Source of the DNA: Variovorax paradoxus B4
GTDB taxonomy: Bacteria > Pseudomonadota > Gammaproteobacteria > Burkholderiales > Burkholderiaceae_C
Assembly (NCBI RefSeq): GCF_000463015.1
Contig: NC_022247.1
Span: 2,852,001 to 2,916,000 of the forward strand
Direction of reading: 5' to 3'
DNA length: 64,000 nt
The position numbers and the translations under genes are program-made. The notes beneath the pieces were generated by a model. That model worked only from the letters and a program-made list of their open reading frames with translations, did not search any database and had not been told where the DNA came from. Shown piece after piece: positions 42,345-52,188 of the stretch. How positions within the stretch are numbered: position 1 is the stretch's first letter; every line of letters begins with the position of its first letter.

Positions 42345-44688
42345 ACGCGACGACTTCGCGCTGCTGGACGCCTGGTGGCGCGCAGCCAACTACCTGTCCG
42401 TGGGCCAGATCTACCTGATGGACAACCCCCTGCTGCGCGAGAAACTGAGCCTTTCGCACATCAAGCCGCGCCTGCTGGGCCACTGGGGCACGACGCCGGG
42501 CCTCAACTTCGTCTACGCGCACATGAACCGTGCCATCGCGGCCCGCGAGCTCGACGCCATATTCATCGCCGGCCCCGGCCATGGCGGACCGGGCGTGGTC
42601 GCCAATACCTATCTCGAGGGCACCTACAGCGAGGTCTACCCCGACATCGGCCGGAACGCCGACGGCATGAAGCGGCTCTTCATGCAGTTCTCGTTTCCGG
42701 GCGGCATTCCGAGCCACGTGGCACCGGAAACGCCGGGCTCGATCCATGAAGGCGGCGAGCTCGGCTATTCGCTGCTGCACGCCTACGGTGCGGTGTTCGA
42801 CAACCCCGGCCTGCTCGCCTGCTGCGTGATCGGCGACGGCGAAGCCGAAACCGGCGCCCTCGCGGCAAGCTGGCATTCCAACAAGTTCCTGAACCCCGAG
42901 AGCGACGGTGCCGTGCTGCCGATCCTGCACCTGAACGGCTACAAGATCGCCGGCCCCACGGTGCTCGCGCGCATCCCGGACGAAGAGCTGGCGCAGCTGC
43001 TGCGGGGCTATGGGCACGAGCCGTACTTCGTCGCCGGCCACGAGCCCGCGCAGATGCACCGCCTGATGGCGGCCGCGCTCGACAAGGCGCTCGACGAGAT
43101 CCATGCCATCCAGGCGAGCGCCCGCGAGCAGGGGTTTCGAGAACGCCCGCGCTGGCCGATGATCGTGCTGCGTTCGCCCAAGGGCTGGACCGGCCCGCGG
43201 CAGGTGGACGGCGTGCCGATCGAAGGCACGTTCCGTGCGCACCAGGTGCCGCTCACCGGCTTTTCCGGCAAGCCGGAGCATGTGGGCCTGCTCGAAGACT
43301 GGATGCGCAGCTACCGGCCCGAGGAACTGTTCGACGCCGCTGGCGCGCTGCGGCCCGAGATCGCGGCGCTGGCGCCCAAGGCAGCGAAGCGCATGAGCGC
43401 CAATCCGCATGCCAACGGCGGCCTGTTGCTCAGGGACCTGGCCATGCCGCCCTTCCGCGAGCACGCGGTGGAAGTTGCGGTGCCGGGCGCGGCCGATGCG
43501 CAGGCCACGCGTGTCGCGGGCCTGTTCCTGCGCGACGTGATGCGGCGCAACGAGGCGGCACGCAACTTCCGCGTCATGGGGCCGGACGAAACCACGTCGA
43601 ACCGCCTGGATGCCCTGTTCGACGTTACCGCGCGAACTTCCACCGCCGAGATACTGGCCGGGGACGACCATGTGGCGCCCGACGGCCGGGTGATGGAGGT
43701 GCTCAGCGAGCACCTCTGCCAGGGCTGGCTCGAAGGCTACCTGCTCACGGGACGCCATGGCTTTTTCTCGTGCTACGAGGCCTTCATCCACATCATCGAC
43801 TCGATGTTCAACCAGCATGCCAAGTGGCTCAAGGTGGCGCGGTGCATCGGCTGGCGGCGCCCGATCGCCTCGCTGAACTACCTGCTCACCAGCCATGTCT
43901 GGCGGCAGGACCACAACGGCTTCAGCCACCAGGACCCGGGCTTTCTCGACCACGTGGTGAACAAGAAGGCCGAGGTGGTGCGCGTGTACCTGCCGCCCGA
44001 TGCCAACACGCTGCTGTCGGTGGTCGACCATTGCCTGCGCAGCCGCAACTACGTGAACGTGATCGTCGCGGGCAAGCAGCCGGGTCCGCAGTGGCTGGAC
44101 ATCGAGTCCGCGGTGCGCCACTGCACCGTGGGCCTCGGCATCTGGACCTGGGCCAGCAACGACGAAGACGCCGCCCCGGACGTGGTGATGGCCTGTGCCG
44201 GCGACGTGCCCACGCTCGAAGCGCTGGCTGCCGTCGACTTGCTGCGCAAAATGCTCCCGGAGTTGAAGGTGCGCGTGGTGAACGTGGTCGACCTGATGGC
44301 GCTGCAGTCGCCGGATGCCCATCCGCACGGGCGGCCGGACGCGGTTTTCGACGCCATCTTCACCACCGACCGCCCGGTGATCTTCGCGTTCCACGGCTAT
44401 CCCTCGCTGATCCACCGGCTCACCTACAAGCGCGCCAACCACGACAACTTCCATGTCCACGGCTACTGCGAAGAAGGCACGACCACCACCCCGTTCGACA
44501 TGACCGTGCTCAACCGGCTCGACCGGTTCCACCTGGCCGCCGACGCCATTGCCAGGGTCGAGCGCTTTCGCAACAGCGCGGGCCACGTGCAGCAGCATCT
44601 GCGCGACAAGCTGCTGGAGCACCGCGCCTACGTCAACGTTCACGGCAAGGACATGCCGGAGATCGAGGACTGGCGCTGGACGAACTGA
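42337..44688 (+). CDS. xfp: Xylulose-5-phosphate/fructose-6-phosphate phosphoketolase
   Basis: A 783-residue thiamine-diphosphate enzyme that splits xylulose-5-P or fructose-6-P with phosphate into acetyl phosphate and a sugar phosphate. Features: [20 protein letters not shown] near 50, GPGHGGPG near 83, the ThDP motif GDGEAETG...WHSNKFLNP near 165-185, and [21 protein letters not shown] near 525. The length matches the family. Acetyl phosphate can feed ATP formation when respiration slows. It is coupled to the BON gene under an FNR-like site. No acetate kinase gene lies beside it. Confidence 0.96.
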   Translation: MTERDDFALLDAWWRAANYLSVGQIYLMDNPLLREKLSLSHIKPRLLGHWGTTPGLNFVYAHMNRAIAARELDAIFIAGPGHGGPGVVANTYLEGTYSEVYPDIGRNADGMKRLFMQFSFPGGIPSHVAPETPGSIHEGGELGYSLLHAYGAVFDNPGLLACCVIGDGEAETGALAASWHSNKFLNPESDGAVLPILHLNGYKIAGPTVLARIPDEELAQLLRGYGHEPYFVAGHEPAQMHRLMAAALDKALDEIHAIQASAREQGFRERPRWPMIVLRSPKGWTGPRQVDGVPIEGTFRAHQVPLTGFSGKPEHVGLLEDWMRSYRPEELFDAAGALRPEIAALAPKAAKRMSANPHANGGLLLRDLAMPPFREHAVEVAVPGAADAQATRVAGLFLRDVMRRNEAARNFRVMGPDETTSNRLDALFDVTARTSTAEILAGDDHVAPDGRVMEVLSEHLCQGWLEGYLLTGRHGFFSCYEAFIHIIDSMFNQHAKWLKVARCIGWRRPIASLNYLLTSHVWRQDHNGFSHQDPGFLDHVVNKKAEVVRVYLPPDANTLLSVVDHCLRSRNYVNVIVAGKQPGPQWLDIESAVRHCTVGLGIWTWASNDEDAAPDVVMACAGDVPTLEALAAVDLLRKMLPELKVRVVNVVDLMALQSPDAHPHGRPDAVFDAIFTTDRPVIFAFHGYPSLIHRLTYKRANHDNFHVHGYCEEGTTTTPFDMTVLNRLDRFHLAADAIARVERFRNSAGHVQQHLRDKLLEHRAYVNVHGKDMPEIEDWRWTN

Positions 44689-44721
44689 GCACGCGTCGCC
44701 AGGGCCCCCGGCGCGCGCCGC

Positions 44722-45414
44722 TCAGCGGCACCAGTCGGCGATCCGGTGGCCGAGGTCCGACCAGAGCGCCTGCAGCGCCACCGCCGCCAGCAGCACGCCC
44801 GCAAGGCGCGCGCCCCAGGCCTGGAGCCGGCCGGTACCGCCCCACCGCAGCCGCTGCCACAGCCACGGCGCCAACACCAGCGAGATGCCGCTGCCCATGG
44901 CGAACAGCACCATCGCCAGGCCGCCCTGCAGCGGACCGTTGCCCAGGCTGGCCAGCAACAGCGCCGAATAGAGCAGTCCGCAAGGCATGGCCACCCAGAG
45001 TGCGCCCGCTGCCAGCACACCTATCGGTGTGCCCCCGGCCAACGGGCGAAGGCGCGCCTCGAGCGTGCGGCCGACGCGCTGCACCCACACTGGCTGCCGG
45101 CCCGCGACGGCCAGCATGGCACCCCAGGCGAACACGAACACATGCAGCAGCATCCACAGCGGCCTGAGCGCGGCGATCTGCGCGCTGGCCTGGGCCAGGC
45201 TGTCCACGCTTGCGGCGGCAATGGCGCCCGCCGCGGCGTAGCTCGCGATGCGGCCCAGATGAAAAGCCGCCGGTGCCGCGAAGGCGGTGCCGCCACCCAC
45301 TGCAGCCGTTGCCGGCACGATGCGGATCACCGCGGCCGAGGCCGCGCCGCACATGGCCACGCAGTGCGGGCCGCCTGCAAGGCCCATCAGCAAGGCGGCC
45401 CATACGGTCTGCAT
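44722..45414 (-). CDS. TauE/SafE-like (DsbD_2) membrane protein of the cbb3 cluster
   Basis: A 230-residue protein with six predicted helices and the motif GGPHCVAMCGA near residue 14, common to the SafE/DsbD_2-like proteins found at the end of cco-hemN clusters. The two cysteines and histidine suggest metal or thiol handling. A role in oxidase copper or haem assembly is inferred from position only. The ATG at 45414 is two bases after the hemN stop. Confidence 0.85.
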   Translation of the reverse strand: MQTVWAALLMGLAGGPHCVAMCGAASAAVIRIVPATAAVGGGTAFAAPAAFHLGRIASYAAAGAIAAASVDSLAQASAQIAALRPLWMLLHVFVFAWGAMLAVAGRQPVWVQRVGRTLEARLRPLAGGTPIGVLAAGALWVAMPCGLLYSALLLASLGNGPLQGGLAMVLFAMGSGISLVLAPWLWQRLRWGGTGRLQAWGARLAGVLLAAVALQALWSDLGHRIADWCR

Positions 45415-45416
45415 GT

Positions 45417-46829
45417 TCAGACCACGCGGGAAAAGCGGGTGCGGTTCTCGCGGCAATAGCGGTCGAACACCATGGCGATGGCGCGCACCACGAACCACCC
45501 CTGTGCCGTGACCTCGATGTCGTGGTCGCTGACCCGCACCAGCCCCTCGGCCGCGAGCGGCCCGAGCGCCGCGAACTCGGTGGCGAAGTAGTGCCGGAAG
45601 TCGATGCGGTGCGCTTCGCCGATGGCGTCGAAAAAGACCCGGCCCTTGCACATCACCGCCATGATGACCGCGCGCCGCAGAACGTCGTCGCGCGTCAGCG
45701 CAAGGCCGCGAACCACCGGCAGGCGGCCCTGGTCGAGCAGGTCGTAGTAGCTTTCCAGGGTCTTGGCGTTCTGGCTGTAGGTGGCGCCGATGCGGCCGAT
45801 GGCGGAAACGCCGAGCGCCACCAGGTCGCCTTCCGGCTGTGTGCTGTAACCCTGGAAATCGCGCTGCAGCCGCCCCTGCCGCTTGGCCACGGCGAGCGGG
45901 TCGTCCGGCAGCGCGAAGTGGTCCATGCCGATGTAGACGTAGCCGGCATCGGTGAGCGTGGCAATGGCGCGCGAGAGCATCCGCACCCGCGCCGCGGCGT
46001 CGGGCAGTTCGTCCGCGGCAATGCGCCGCTGCGGCTTGAAGCGTTCGGGCAGGTGCGCGTAGGCATAGAGCGCAATGCGGTCGGGCCGAAGCTCGCAGAC
46101 CTGGGCCATCGTGCGCTCGAACGACGCATCGTTCTGGCGCGGCAGCCCGTAGATCAGGTCGACGTTGATCGACTTGAAGCCCAGCGCGCGCGCATCGGCC
46201 ATCAACCCGAACACCTGGTGCGCGGGCTGGATACGGTGCACCGCCTTCTGCACCTCGGGATCGAAGTCCTGCACGCCGAAGCTCAGCCGGTTGAAACCCA
46301 GCGTCGCCAGTTTTGCGAGCCGCGCCGCGTCGACGGTGCGCGGATCGATCTCGATGGACCATTCGCCGCCGGGAACGAAGTCGAAGGAGCCGCGCAGCAT
46401 GGCGAGAAGTTCACCCAGCTCCGCATCGTCGAGAAAGGTGGGCGTGCCGCCGCCCAGGTGCAGCTGGCTCACGGCGGCGCGGCGGCCGAATTGCGCGGCC
46501 TGGAGCCTGGTCTCGCGGGCCAGGTAGGCCAGGTACTGGGTGGCCCTTTCGCGGTGCCGCGTCACCACTTTGTTGCATGCGCAGTAGTAACACAGCGATT
46601 CGCAGAACGGAATGTGCACGTAGAGCGACAGCGGCGCCGCCGAAGCCCCCGCATCGCGCCGTTCGCGCAGCGCCGCCGCGTAGTCGTCCGCGCCAAAGGC
46701 CTCGACGAAGCGGTCGGCCGTGGGATACGAGGTGTAGCGCGGGCCCGCAACGTCGAACTGTCGCAGCACGGCGGCCGACAAGGGGGGCGCGTCGGGAGCC
46801 TCGTGGGAGGCAGCGGAAGGCAGTGTCAT
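45417..46829 (-). CDS. hemN: Oxygen-independent coproporphyrinogen III oxidase
   Basis: A 470-residue radical SAM enzyme that converts coproporphyrinogen III to protoporphyrinogen IX without O2. The cluster motif CESLCYYCAC near residue 60 provides the C-x3-C-x2-C, followed by LHLGGGTPTFL and GFNRLSFGVQDFDP. The N-terminus with RYTSYPTADRF is typical of HemN proper. It supplies haem for the oxidase at low oxygen. The ATG at 46829 overlaps the stop of the upstream small gene as ATGA; a longer in-frame reading is rejected. Confidence 0.96.
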   Translation of the reverse strand: MTLPSAASHEAPDAPPLSAAVLRQFDVAGPRYTSYPTADRFVEAFGADDYAAALRERRDAGASAAPLSLYVHIPFCESLCYYCACNKVVTRHRERATQYLAYLARETRLQAAQFGRRAAVSQLHLGGGTPTFLDDAELGELLAMLRGSFDFVPGGEWSIEIDPRTVDAARLAKLATLGFNRLSFGVQDFDPEVQKAVHRIQPAHQVFGLMADARALGFKSINVDLIYGLPRQNDASFERTMAQVCELRPDRIALYAYAHLPERFKPQRRIAADELPDAAARVRMLSRAIATLTDAGYVYIGMDHFALPDDPLAVAKRQGRLQRDFQGYSTQPEGDLVALGVSAIGRIGATYSQNAKTLESYYDLLDQGRLPVVRGLALTRDDVLRRAVIMAVMCKGRVFFDAIGEAHRIDFRHYFATEFAALGPLAAEGLVRVSDHDIEVTAQGWFVVRAIAMVFDRYCRENRTRFSRVV

Positions 46830-47077
46830 TGCGGATGCTCGGGAAGATCGCGGGACGGCGGCATGGCCAGCAGCGCGGTGAATGCGCTCGAAGCCGCCGC
46901 CATGCCCCAGAAGAGGAAGAAGGCCACGGTGTAGACGCCCTGGCGCGACATCCGCAGCGCCTCGCCGCCCCAGTGCATGTCGGACGGATCGACCAGCGCG
47001 AACACCAGCAACTCCATGGCGCAGGCCAGCAGGAACGCGGGCCACAGAATGCCGATCAGTTGGCGCGCAACGCTCAT
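46826..47077 (-). CDS. Small two-helix membrane protein between fixH and hemN
   Basis: An 83-residue protein with two predicted membrane helices (about 8-28 and 46-70; ILWPAFLLACAMELLVFALV, TVAFFLFWGMAAASSAFTAL). It is locked into the operon by ATGA overlaps on both sides, with fixH upstream and hemN downstream. I do not recognise a named family. Its position suggests a cbb3 assembly accessory. Confidence 0.8.
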   Translation of the reverse strand: MSVARQLIGILWPAFLLACAMELLVFALVDPSDMHWGGEALRMSRQGVYTVAFFLFWGMAAASSAFTALLAMPPSRDLPEHPQ

Positions 47078-47340
47078 GGCACGGCCTCGGCCGGCGTCGC
47101 CGCATGGTTCCTGCCCGTGACGGCGGGCATCAGCTTCTTGTCCGCCAGGGTCCTGTTGATTTCGACGCCGCGGCGGTAATAGTCTTCTGACACCAGCGGA
47201 TCGGGGCTGCTCCACGCATACCAGAAGGTCACGAAGCTCGCGACCACCACCAGCGCCGGGCCGGCAATCACCATCCAGAGCAGCGGATGGCGCCACCATG
47301 GATCTTCCTGCGCCGGCAGCTCGTTCGTCGTTGCATTCAT
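47074..47340 (-). CDS. ccoH: FixH-like cbb3 assembly protein
   Basis: An 88-residue protein with one membrane helix (about 22-44) followed by WSSPDPLVSEDYYRRGVEINRT, the conserved segment of FixH/CcoH. CcoH assists assembly of the cbb3 oxidase. The protein is shorter than rhizobial FixH because most of the periplasmic domain is missing. It starts ten bases after ccoG and overlaps the next gene as ATGA. Confidence 0.88.
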   Translation of the reverse strand: MNATTNELPAQEDPWWRHPLLWMVIAGPALVVVASFVTFWYAWSSPDPLVSEDYYRRGVEINRTLADKKLMPAVTGRNHAATPAEAVP

Positions 47341-47350
47341 TTCGTCTCCT

Positions 47351-48808
47351 TCAGCGCGGCACCAGAAAGGCCGCTTTCTCCGACACTTGAATACCGCCGC
47401 GCTCCTCCCGGATGTCGAAGTGCACCGTGTGCGAACCGGCGGGCACGGCGCCGTAGGGCACCTGCAGCCGCACGGCGACCCACCGCGACTGGGCCGGACC
47501 GATCGTGATCCGCTCGTCGGGCGAGACGCTCAGCCCCTCGATGCCGTGGGCGGCAATGCGGTAGTCGCGTGCCTCCTCGGTGGCATTCATGATCTGGAGG
47601 CGGTAGACGTTCTCGAGCCGCCCCCCCTCGACGATGCGGGCCAGCGACGCGCGGTCGCGCACCACGTCCACCTTCAGCGGCGTGCGCGTGACGAGGCTGG
47701 CGAGCAGTCCCAGGACCAGCAGCGACAGGATGGCGGTGTAGACCAGCACGCGCGGACGCAGCACGCGGCGCACCAGCTGGCGGCGCGTCCATCCGGCCTC
47801 CATGCCGTTCTGCGTGTCGTAGCGGATCAGCCGCGGCGCATAGGCCATCTTCTGCATCACCGTGTCGCAGGCGTCCACGCAAAGGCCGCATCCGATGCAC
47901 TCGTATTGCAGTCCCTTGCGGATGTCGATGCCGGTCGGGCACACCTGCACGCACAGCCCGCAGTCGATGCAGTCGCCCAGCGCCATGCTGCGCGGGTCGA
48001 TGCCCTTGCGCCTGGGCGCGCGCGGCTCGCCGCGCTTCGGGTCGTAGGTGACGATGAGCGTGTCGCGGTCGAACATGGCGCTCTGGAAGCGCGCATACGG
48101 GCACATGTACTTGCACACCTGCTCGCGCATGAAGCCCGCGTTGCCATAGGTCGCAAAGCCGTAGAAGAAGACCCAGAACACTTCCCAAGAGCCCATCCGG
48201 GTCTGCAGGAAAGCCATGCCCAGCTCCCGGATGGGCGTGAAGTAGCCCACGAAGGTGAAGCCGGTCCACATGGCGATGCCGATCCACACCAGGTGCTTGA
48301 ACCACTTCTTCACCAGCTTCTCGAGCGACATCGATTCCGCGTCGAGCCGCATGCGCGCGGTGCGGTTGCCCTCGATCCTGTGCTCCACCCACATGAAGAT
48401 CTCTGTGTAGACGGTCTGCGGGCAGGCGTAGCCGCACCACAGCCGCCCGGCCACGGCGGTGAAGAGAAAGAGCGCCAGCGCGCTGACCACCAGCAGTCCC
48501 GAAAGGTAGATCAGGTCCTGCGGATACAGCACCAGGCCGAAGATGTAGAAGCGGCGCGCGGCCAGGTCGAACAGCACCAGCTGCCGCTCGCCCCACTGCG
48601 CCCACGGCAGGCCGTAGAACACCAGCTGGGTCAGGAAGACCATGGCCCAGCGCCAGCGCGCGAACATGCCGCGAACGGTGCGCGGATAGATCTTCTTCGA
48701 GGCCTCGTACAGGCCCACCGACTCGCTCTCGGCCGCTGCGATGGGAATGATCTTGCGCGCACCGGGGCCGGCCGGGGCCGATGCGGAAACGGGGGCGGAT
48801 GAATCCAT
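47351..48808 (-). CDS. ccoG: Cytochrome c oxidase accessory protein CcoG (FixG/RdxA)
   Basis: A 485-residue membrane ferredoxin-like protein. Five or so helices, the WCGYACPQTVYTE motif near 148, and two [4Fe-4S] sites CIDCGLCVQVCP and CIGCGLCVDACD near 270-310 are present. The C-terminal periplasmic Ig-like domain (about 375-485) is usual. CcoG reduces copper for CcoN assembly in characterised bacteria. The gene follows ccoP after 15 bases. Confidence 0.96.
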   Translation of the reverse strand: MDSSAPVSASAPAGPGARKIIPIAAAESESVGLYEASKKIYPRTVRGMFARWRWAMVFLTQLVFYGLPWAQWGERQLVLFDLAARRFYIFGLVLYPQDLIYLSGLLVVSALALFLFTAVAGRLWCGYACPQTVYTEIFMWVEHRIEGNRTARMRLDAESMSLEKLVKKWFKHLVWIGIAMWTGFTFVGYFTPIRELGMAFLQTRMGSWEVFWVFFYGFATYGNAGFMREQVCKYMCPYARFQSAMFDRDTLIVTYDPKRGEPRAPRRKGIDPRSMALGDCIDCGLCVQVCPTGIDIRKGLQYECIGCGLCVDACDTVMQKMAYAPRLIRYDTQNGMEAGWTRRQLVRRVLRPRVLVYTAILSLLVLGLLASLVTRTPLKVDVVRDRASLARIVEGGRLENVYRLQIMNATEEARDYRIAAHGIEGLSVSPDERITIGPAQSRWVAVRLQVPYGAVPAGSHTVHFDIREERGGIQVSEKAAFLVPR

Positions 48809-48823
48809 GATGAGCTGGCGACG

Positions 48824-49735
48824 TCAGGGCCCCGTGGCAGGGTTGGAAAATCCCCAGACATAGGAAGCAAGCAGCTTGATCTGTGCCTCCGTGAGCCGGC
48901 CTTCCTGCGCGGGCATCTCGTTGTGCTTGCCGGCGTTGACCATCTGCATGATGGCCGCCTCGCCGTAGCCGTGCAGCCAGATCTTGTCGCTCAGGTTGGG
49001 CGCACCCACGGCCTGGTTGCCGACACCGCCGATGCCGTGGCAGGCGGCGCACACCGTGAACTTGGACTTGCCGAGGCCGGCGCGCACCGAGTCGTGCGGT
49101 GCGCCCGAGAGACTCAGCACATAGTTCGCCAGGTTCTTCACGTCGTCCTGCGAGCCCACCGCCACCGCCATCGGCGGCATCACGCCGACGCGGCCCTTGG
49201 TGATGGTCTCGACGATCTTCTCGGGCGCGCCGCCGTGCAGCCAGTCCTTGTCGGTCAGGTTGGGAAAGCCCTTGCTGCCGCGCGCGTCGGAACCGTGGCA
49301 CTGGGAACAGTTGTTCATGAACAGGCGCTCGCCGATGGCCATGGCCTTCGGCTCGCGCGCGATGTCCTCCATCGGCATGCTGGCGTAGCTCGCGTAGACG
49401 GGCGCCAGCGCCTTGGTGGCCTTGGCCACGTCCTCTTCGTACTCGCTCCTGGTGCTCCAGTTCGCCTGGCCGCTGAAGCTGCCCAGGCCCGGGAAGACCA
49501 CGAGGTAGCCGACCGCGAAGAAGATGGTCAGCACGAAAAGCCCGATCCACCACATGGGCAGCGGATTGTTGGCTTCGCGCAGGTCCTCGTCCCAGACGTG
49601 GCCGGTGGTGTTGTCCGCGTCGGACGGCACGCGCTTGCGGGCGGTGAGCCACAGCAGCAGCATGCATCCGAGAATGCTCAGCACCGTGCCGGCGGCAATG
49701 TAGTTGGACCAGAAGTTGTTGACGAAATCGCTCAT
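48824..49735 (-). CDS. ccoP: cbb3 oxidase dihaem subunit CcoP
   Basis: A 303-residue subunit with two N-terminal helices (about 10-28 and 58-78) and two cytochrome c domains, haem sites CSQCH near 143 and CAACH near 230, with axial methionines in VMPPMAV and NEMPAQEG. CcoP passes electrons from soluble cytochrome c to CcoO. The chosen start is the ATG at 49735; an upstream TTG at 49756 overlapping ccoQ is possible. The distance to ccoQ is 17 bases. Confidence 0.96.
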   Translation of the reverse strand: MSDFVNNFWSNYIAAGTVLSILGCMLLLWLTARKRVPSDADNTTGHVWDEDLREANNPLPMWWIGLFVLTIFFAVGYLVVFPGLGSFSGQANWSTRSEYEEDVAKATKALAPVYASYASMPMEDIAREPKAMAIGERLFMNNCSQCHGSDARGSKGFPNLTDKDWLHGGAPEKIVETITKGRVGVMPPMAVAVGSQDDVKNLANYVLSLSGAPHDSVRAGLGKSKFTVCAACHGIGGVGNQAVGAPNLSDKIWLHGYGEAAIMQMVNAGKHNEMPAQEGRLTEAQIKLLASYVWGFSNPATGP

Positions 49736-49752
49736 CGTGGGCCCCTTGTTTT

Positions 49753-49893
49753 TCAATCCTGCTCGAACGGCAGGCGGGCGGCTTCCTCGAAGCGCGACGC
49801 GTTGCGGCGGGCATAGGCCCAGGCCACGATGCCGAGGAAGAGCACAAAGCAGAAAACGGTGGCGGCAACGCGCAGTGTGGTGATGTCGATCAT
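49753..49893 (-). CDS. ccoQ: cbb3 oxidase small subunit CcoQ
   Basis: A 46-residue protein with one membrane helix (RVAATVFCFVLFLGIVAWAYA) and the polar tail RRNASRFEEAARLPFEQD. The size, helix and position between ccoO and ccoP identify CcoQ, which stabilises the complex. The ATG at 49893 lies 13 bases after ccoO. Confidence 0.92.
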   Translation of the reverse strand: MIDITTLRVAATVFCFVLFLGIVAWAYARRNASRFEEAARLPFEQD

Positions 49894-49906
49894 GGTTCGG
49901 TGCTCC

Positions 49907-50536
49907 CTACTTGAGCGCGAGGCCCAGCGATTGCAGATACGCCACCGTGGCGTCCAGCTCGGTCTTGCCGCGGACGTCTTCGGAAGCACGGGCGATGTCC
50001 TCGTCCGAGTAAGGCACGCCGACCTGGCGCAGCGCGCGCATGCGGCGGGGAATGGCGTCGGCATCGACCAGGTTCTTGTCCAGCCAGGCATAGGCCGGCA
50101 TGTTCGATTCGGGCACCAGGTCGCGCGGGTTGTTCAGGTGGATGCGCTGCCACTCGTCGCTGTACTTGCCGCCCACGCGATGCAGGTCGGGGCCGGTGCG
50201 CTTGCTGCCCCACTGGAACGGATGGTCGTAGACGAACTCGCCCGCCACCGAGTAGTGGCCGTAGCGCAGCGTCTCCGAGCGGAACGGCCGGATCATCTGC
50301 GAGTGGCAGTTGTAGCAACCCTCGCGCAGATAGACGTCGCGGCCGGCCAACTGCAGCGCCGTGTGCGGCTTCAGGCCCTGGATGGGCTCGGTGGTCGACT
50401 TCTGGAAGAACAGAGGCACGATCTCGACCAGGCCGCCGATGGCGACCACCACGAGAATGAGCACGATCATCAGCAGGTTGTTGGTCTCCACCTTCTCATG
50501 GGTGAAGCCGCTGTTGGAGGGGGTCTTCTTCGTCAT
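49907..50536 (-). CDS. ccoO: cbb3 oxidase monohaem subunit CcoO
   Basis: A 209-residue membrane-anchored cytochrome c. One N-terminal helix (about 20-42), then [15 protein letters not shown] with the CxxCH haem site, then ESNMPAYAW giving the axial Met. The length is normal. The start ATG at 50536 has GAGGAAG upstream, and it follows ccoN after nine bases. Confidence 0.96.
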   Translation of the reverse strand: MTKKTPSNSGFTHEKVETNNLLMIVLILVVVAIGGLVEIVPLFFQKSTTEPIQGLKPHTALQLAGRDVYLREGCYNCHSQMIRPFRSETLRYGHYSVAGEFVYDHPFQWGSKRTGPDLHRVGGKYSDEWQRIHLNNPRDLVPESNMPAYAWLDKNLVDADAIPRRMRALRQVGVPYSDEDIARASEDVRGKTELDATVAYLQSLGLALK

Positions 50537-50545
50537 GGCGCTTCC

Positions 50546-51985
50546 TCAGGCGTGGGCAATGGCGACGGCCGGGATGGACGCCTGCGCGGAGCGGCCGGAG
50601 ATGACGGTCATCCACACGTTCCACGCCATCACCAGCATTCCGGCGAGATACAGCAGGCCGCCGGCCAGCCGAACCACATAGAACGGGAACGTGGCCTTCA
50701 CGCTCTCCACGAAGGTGTAGGTGAGCGTGCCGTCGGGGTTGATGGCGCGCCACATCAGGCCCTGCATCACGCCGGCGATCCACATGGCGGCGATGTAGAG
50801 CACGATGCCGATGGTGGCCATCCAGAAGTGCGCCTCGATGGCCTTCACGCTGAACATGGTGGTGCGCCCGTACATGCGTGGAATCAGGTAGTACAGCGAG
50901 CCCATCGTGATGAAGCCCACCCAGCCCAGCGCGCCGGAGTGCACGTGGCCGACGGTCCAGTCGGTGTAGTGGCTCAGGGCATTGACGGTCTTGATCGACA
51001 TCATCGGCCCCTCGAAGGTCGACATGCCGTAGAACGACAGCGCCACGATCAGGAAGCGCAGGATCGGGTCAGTGCGCAGCTTGTACCAGGCGCCGGAGAG
51101 CGTCATCACGCCGTTGATCATTCCGCCCCAGCTCGGCGCGAGCAGGATCAGCGAGAACACCATGCCCAGCGACTGCGTCCAGTCCGGCAGCGCCGTGTAG
51201 TGCAGGTGGTGCGGGCCGGCCCACATGTAGGTGAAGATCAGCGCCCAGAAGTGGACGATGGAGAGCCGGTACGAATACACCGGCCGGCCGGCCTGCTTGG
51301 GGATGTAGTAGTACATCATCCCGAGGAAGCCCGCGGTCAGGAAGAAGCCCACCGCGTTGTGGCCGTACCACCACTGCACCATGGCATCCTGCACGCCGGC
51401 ATAGGCCGAGTAGCTCTTCATCCAGCCCGCCGGAATCTCGGCGCTGTTGACGATGTGCAGCAGCGCCACCGCGATGATGAAGGCGCCGTAGAACCAGTTG
51501 GCCACGTAGATGTGGCGCACCTTCCGGATGCCGATGGTGCCGAAGAACACCACCGCATAGGCCACCCACACCACCGCGATCAGGATGTCGATGGGCCATT
51601 CGAGCTCGGCGTATTCCTTGCCCGTGGTGTAGCCCAGCGGCAGGCTGATGGCTGCGGCCACGATCACGGCCTGCCAGCCCCAGAACACGAACGATGCGAG
51701 TGCCGGCGCGAACAGCCGGACCTGGCAGGTGCGCTGCACCACGTGGAAGCTGGTGGCCATGAGCGCGCAGCCGCCGAACGCGAAGATCACCGCGTTGGTG
51801 TGCAGCGGGCGCAGGCGGCCGTAGCTGAGCCATGGGATGCCGAGGCTGAATTCGGGCCAGGTGAGCTCGGTGGCGATGATCACGCCGACGAGCATGCCGA
51901 CCACGCCCCAGACCACGGACATGAGGGCGAACTGCCGTACGACGGTGTCGTCGTAGATCGCTGCGGGAGGATTGGGTTCTTGCAT
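50546..51985 (-). CDS. ccoN: cbb3 oxidase catalytic subunit CcoN
   Basis: A 479-residue haem-copper oxidase subunit I. Metal ligands are visible: [12 protein letters not shown] (haem b His), [26 protein letters not shown] (CuB His and the cross-linked Tyr of C-type oxidases), AGPHHLHYT (CuB His pair) and [12 protein letters not shown] (haem ligands). It reduces O2 with high affinity. The ATG at 51985 has AGAGG upstream; the long open frame before it belongs to no gene. A perfect FNR box lies 56 bases upstream. Confidence 0.97.
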   Translation of the reverse strand: MQEPNPPAAIYDDTVVRQFALMSVVWGVVGMLVGVIIATELTWPEFSLGIPWLSYGRLRPLHTNAVIFAFGGCALMATSFHVVQRTCQVRLFAPALASFVFWGWQAVIVAAAISLPLGYTTGKEYAELEWPIDILIAVVWVAYAVVFFGTIGIRKVRHIYVANWFYGAFIIAVALLHIVNSAEIPAGWMKSYSAYAGVQDAMVQWWYGHNAVGFFLTAGFLGMMYYYIPKQAGRPVYSYRLSIVHFWALIFTYMWAGPHHLHYTALPDWTQSLGMVFSLILLAPSWGGMINGVMTLSGAWYKLRTDPILRFLIVALSFYGMSTFEGPMMSIKTVNALSHYTDWTVGHVHSGALGWVGFITMGSLYYLIPRMYGRTTMFSVKAIEAHFWMATIGIVLYIAAMWIAGVMQGLMWRAINPDGTLTYTFVESVKATFPFYVVRLAGGLLYLAGMLVMAWNVWMTVISGRSAQASIPAVAIAHA

Positions 51986-52012
51986 CGTGCGGCCTCTTGA
52001 TGGACTGCGGGC

Positions 52013-52054
52013 AGTGTCCCTGCGCACCCGGCCGGAGGATTTGATGCAGATCAA
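52013..52054 (-). promoter_or_regulatory. Perfect FNR/Anr box and -10 for ccoNOQP
   Basis: TTGATGCAGATCAA at 52041-52054 is a perfect dyad and overlaps the ccoS stop codon. On the minus strand GACACT (52018-52013) follows after 22 bases, putting the box centre at about -41 from a start near 52006. Thus ccoN has its own oxygen-controlled promoter inside the ccoI-S-N row. Confidence 0.8.
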
Positions 52055-52188
52055 TCGTTGCGCAGGATGCGGTCGCCTTCGATCTCGATGTCTTCGAACT
52101 GGCCGCGCTCGATGGCCCACCACAGGCCGCCGAGAATGGCGAGCACGAGCACGACCGACAGCGGGATCAGCAGAAAGAGGATGTCCAT
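52051..52188 (-). CDS. ccoS: cbb3 maturation protein CcoS
   Basis: A 45-residue protein with one helix ([22 protein letters not shown]) and the tail [16 protein letters not shown], in which GQFEDIE-like sequence is diagnostic of CcoS. It is needed for cofactor insertion in CcoN. The start overlaps the ccoI stop by one base (TGATG). The stop lies inside the FNR box of ccoN. Confidence 0.93.
   Translation of the reverse strand: MDILFLLIPLSVVLVLAILGGLWWAIERGQFEDIEIEGDRILRND

Noticed and set aside
42292..44643. 783-codon minus-strand frame opposite phosphoketolase
   Set aside because: The phosphoketolase motifs are all on the plus strand; the other is its shadow.
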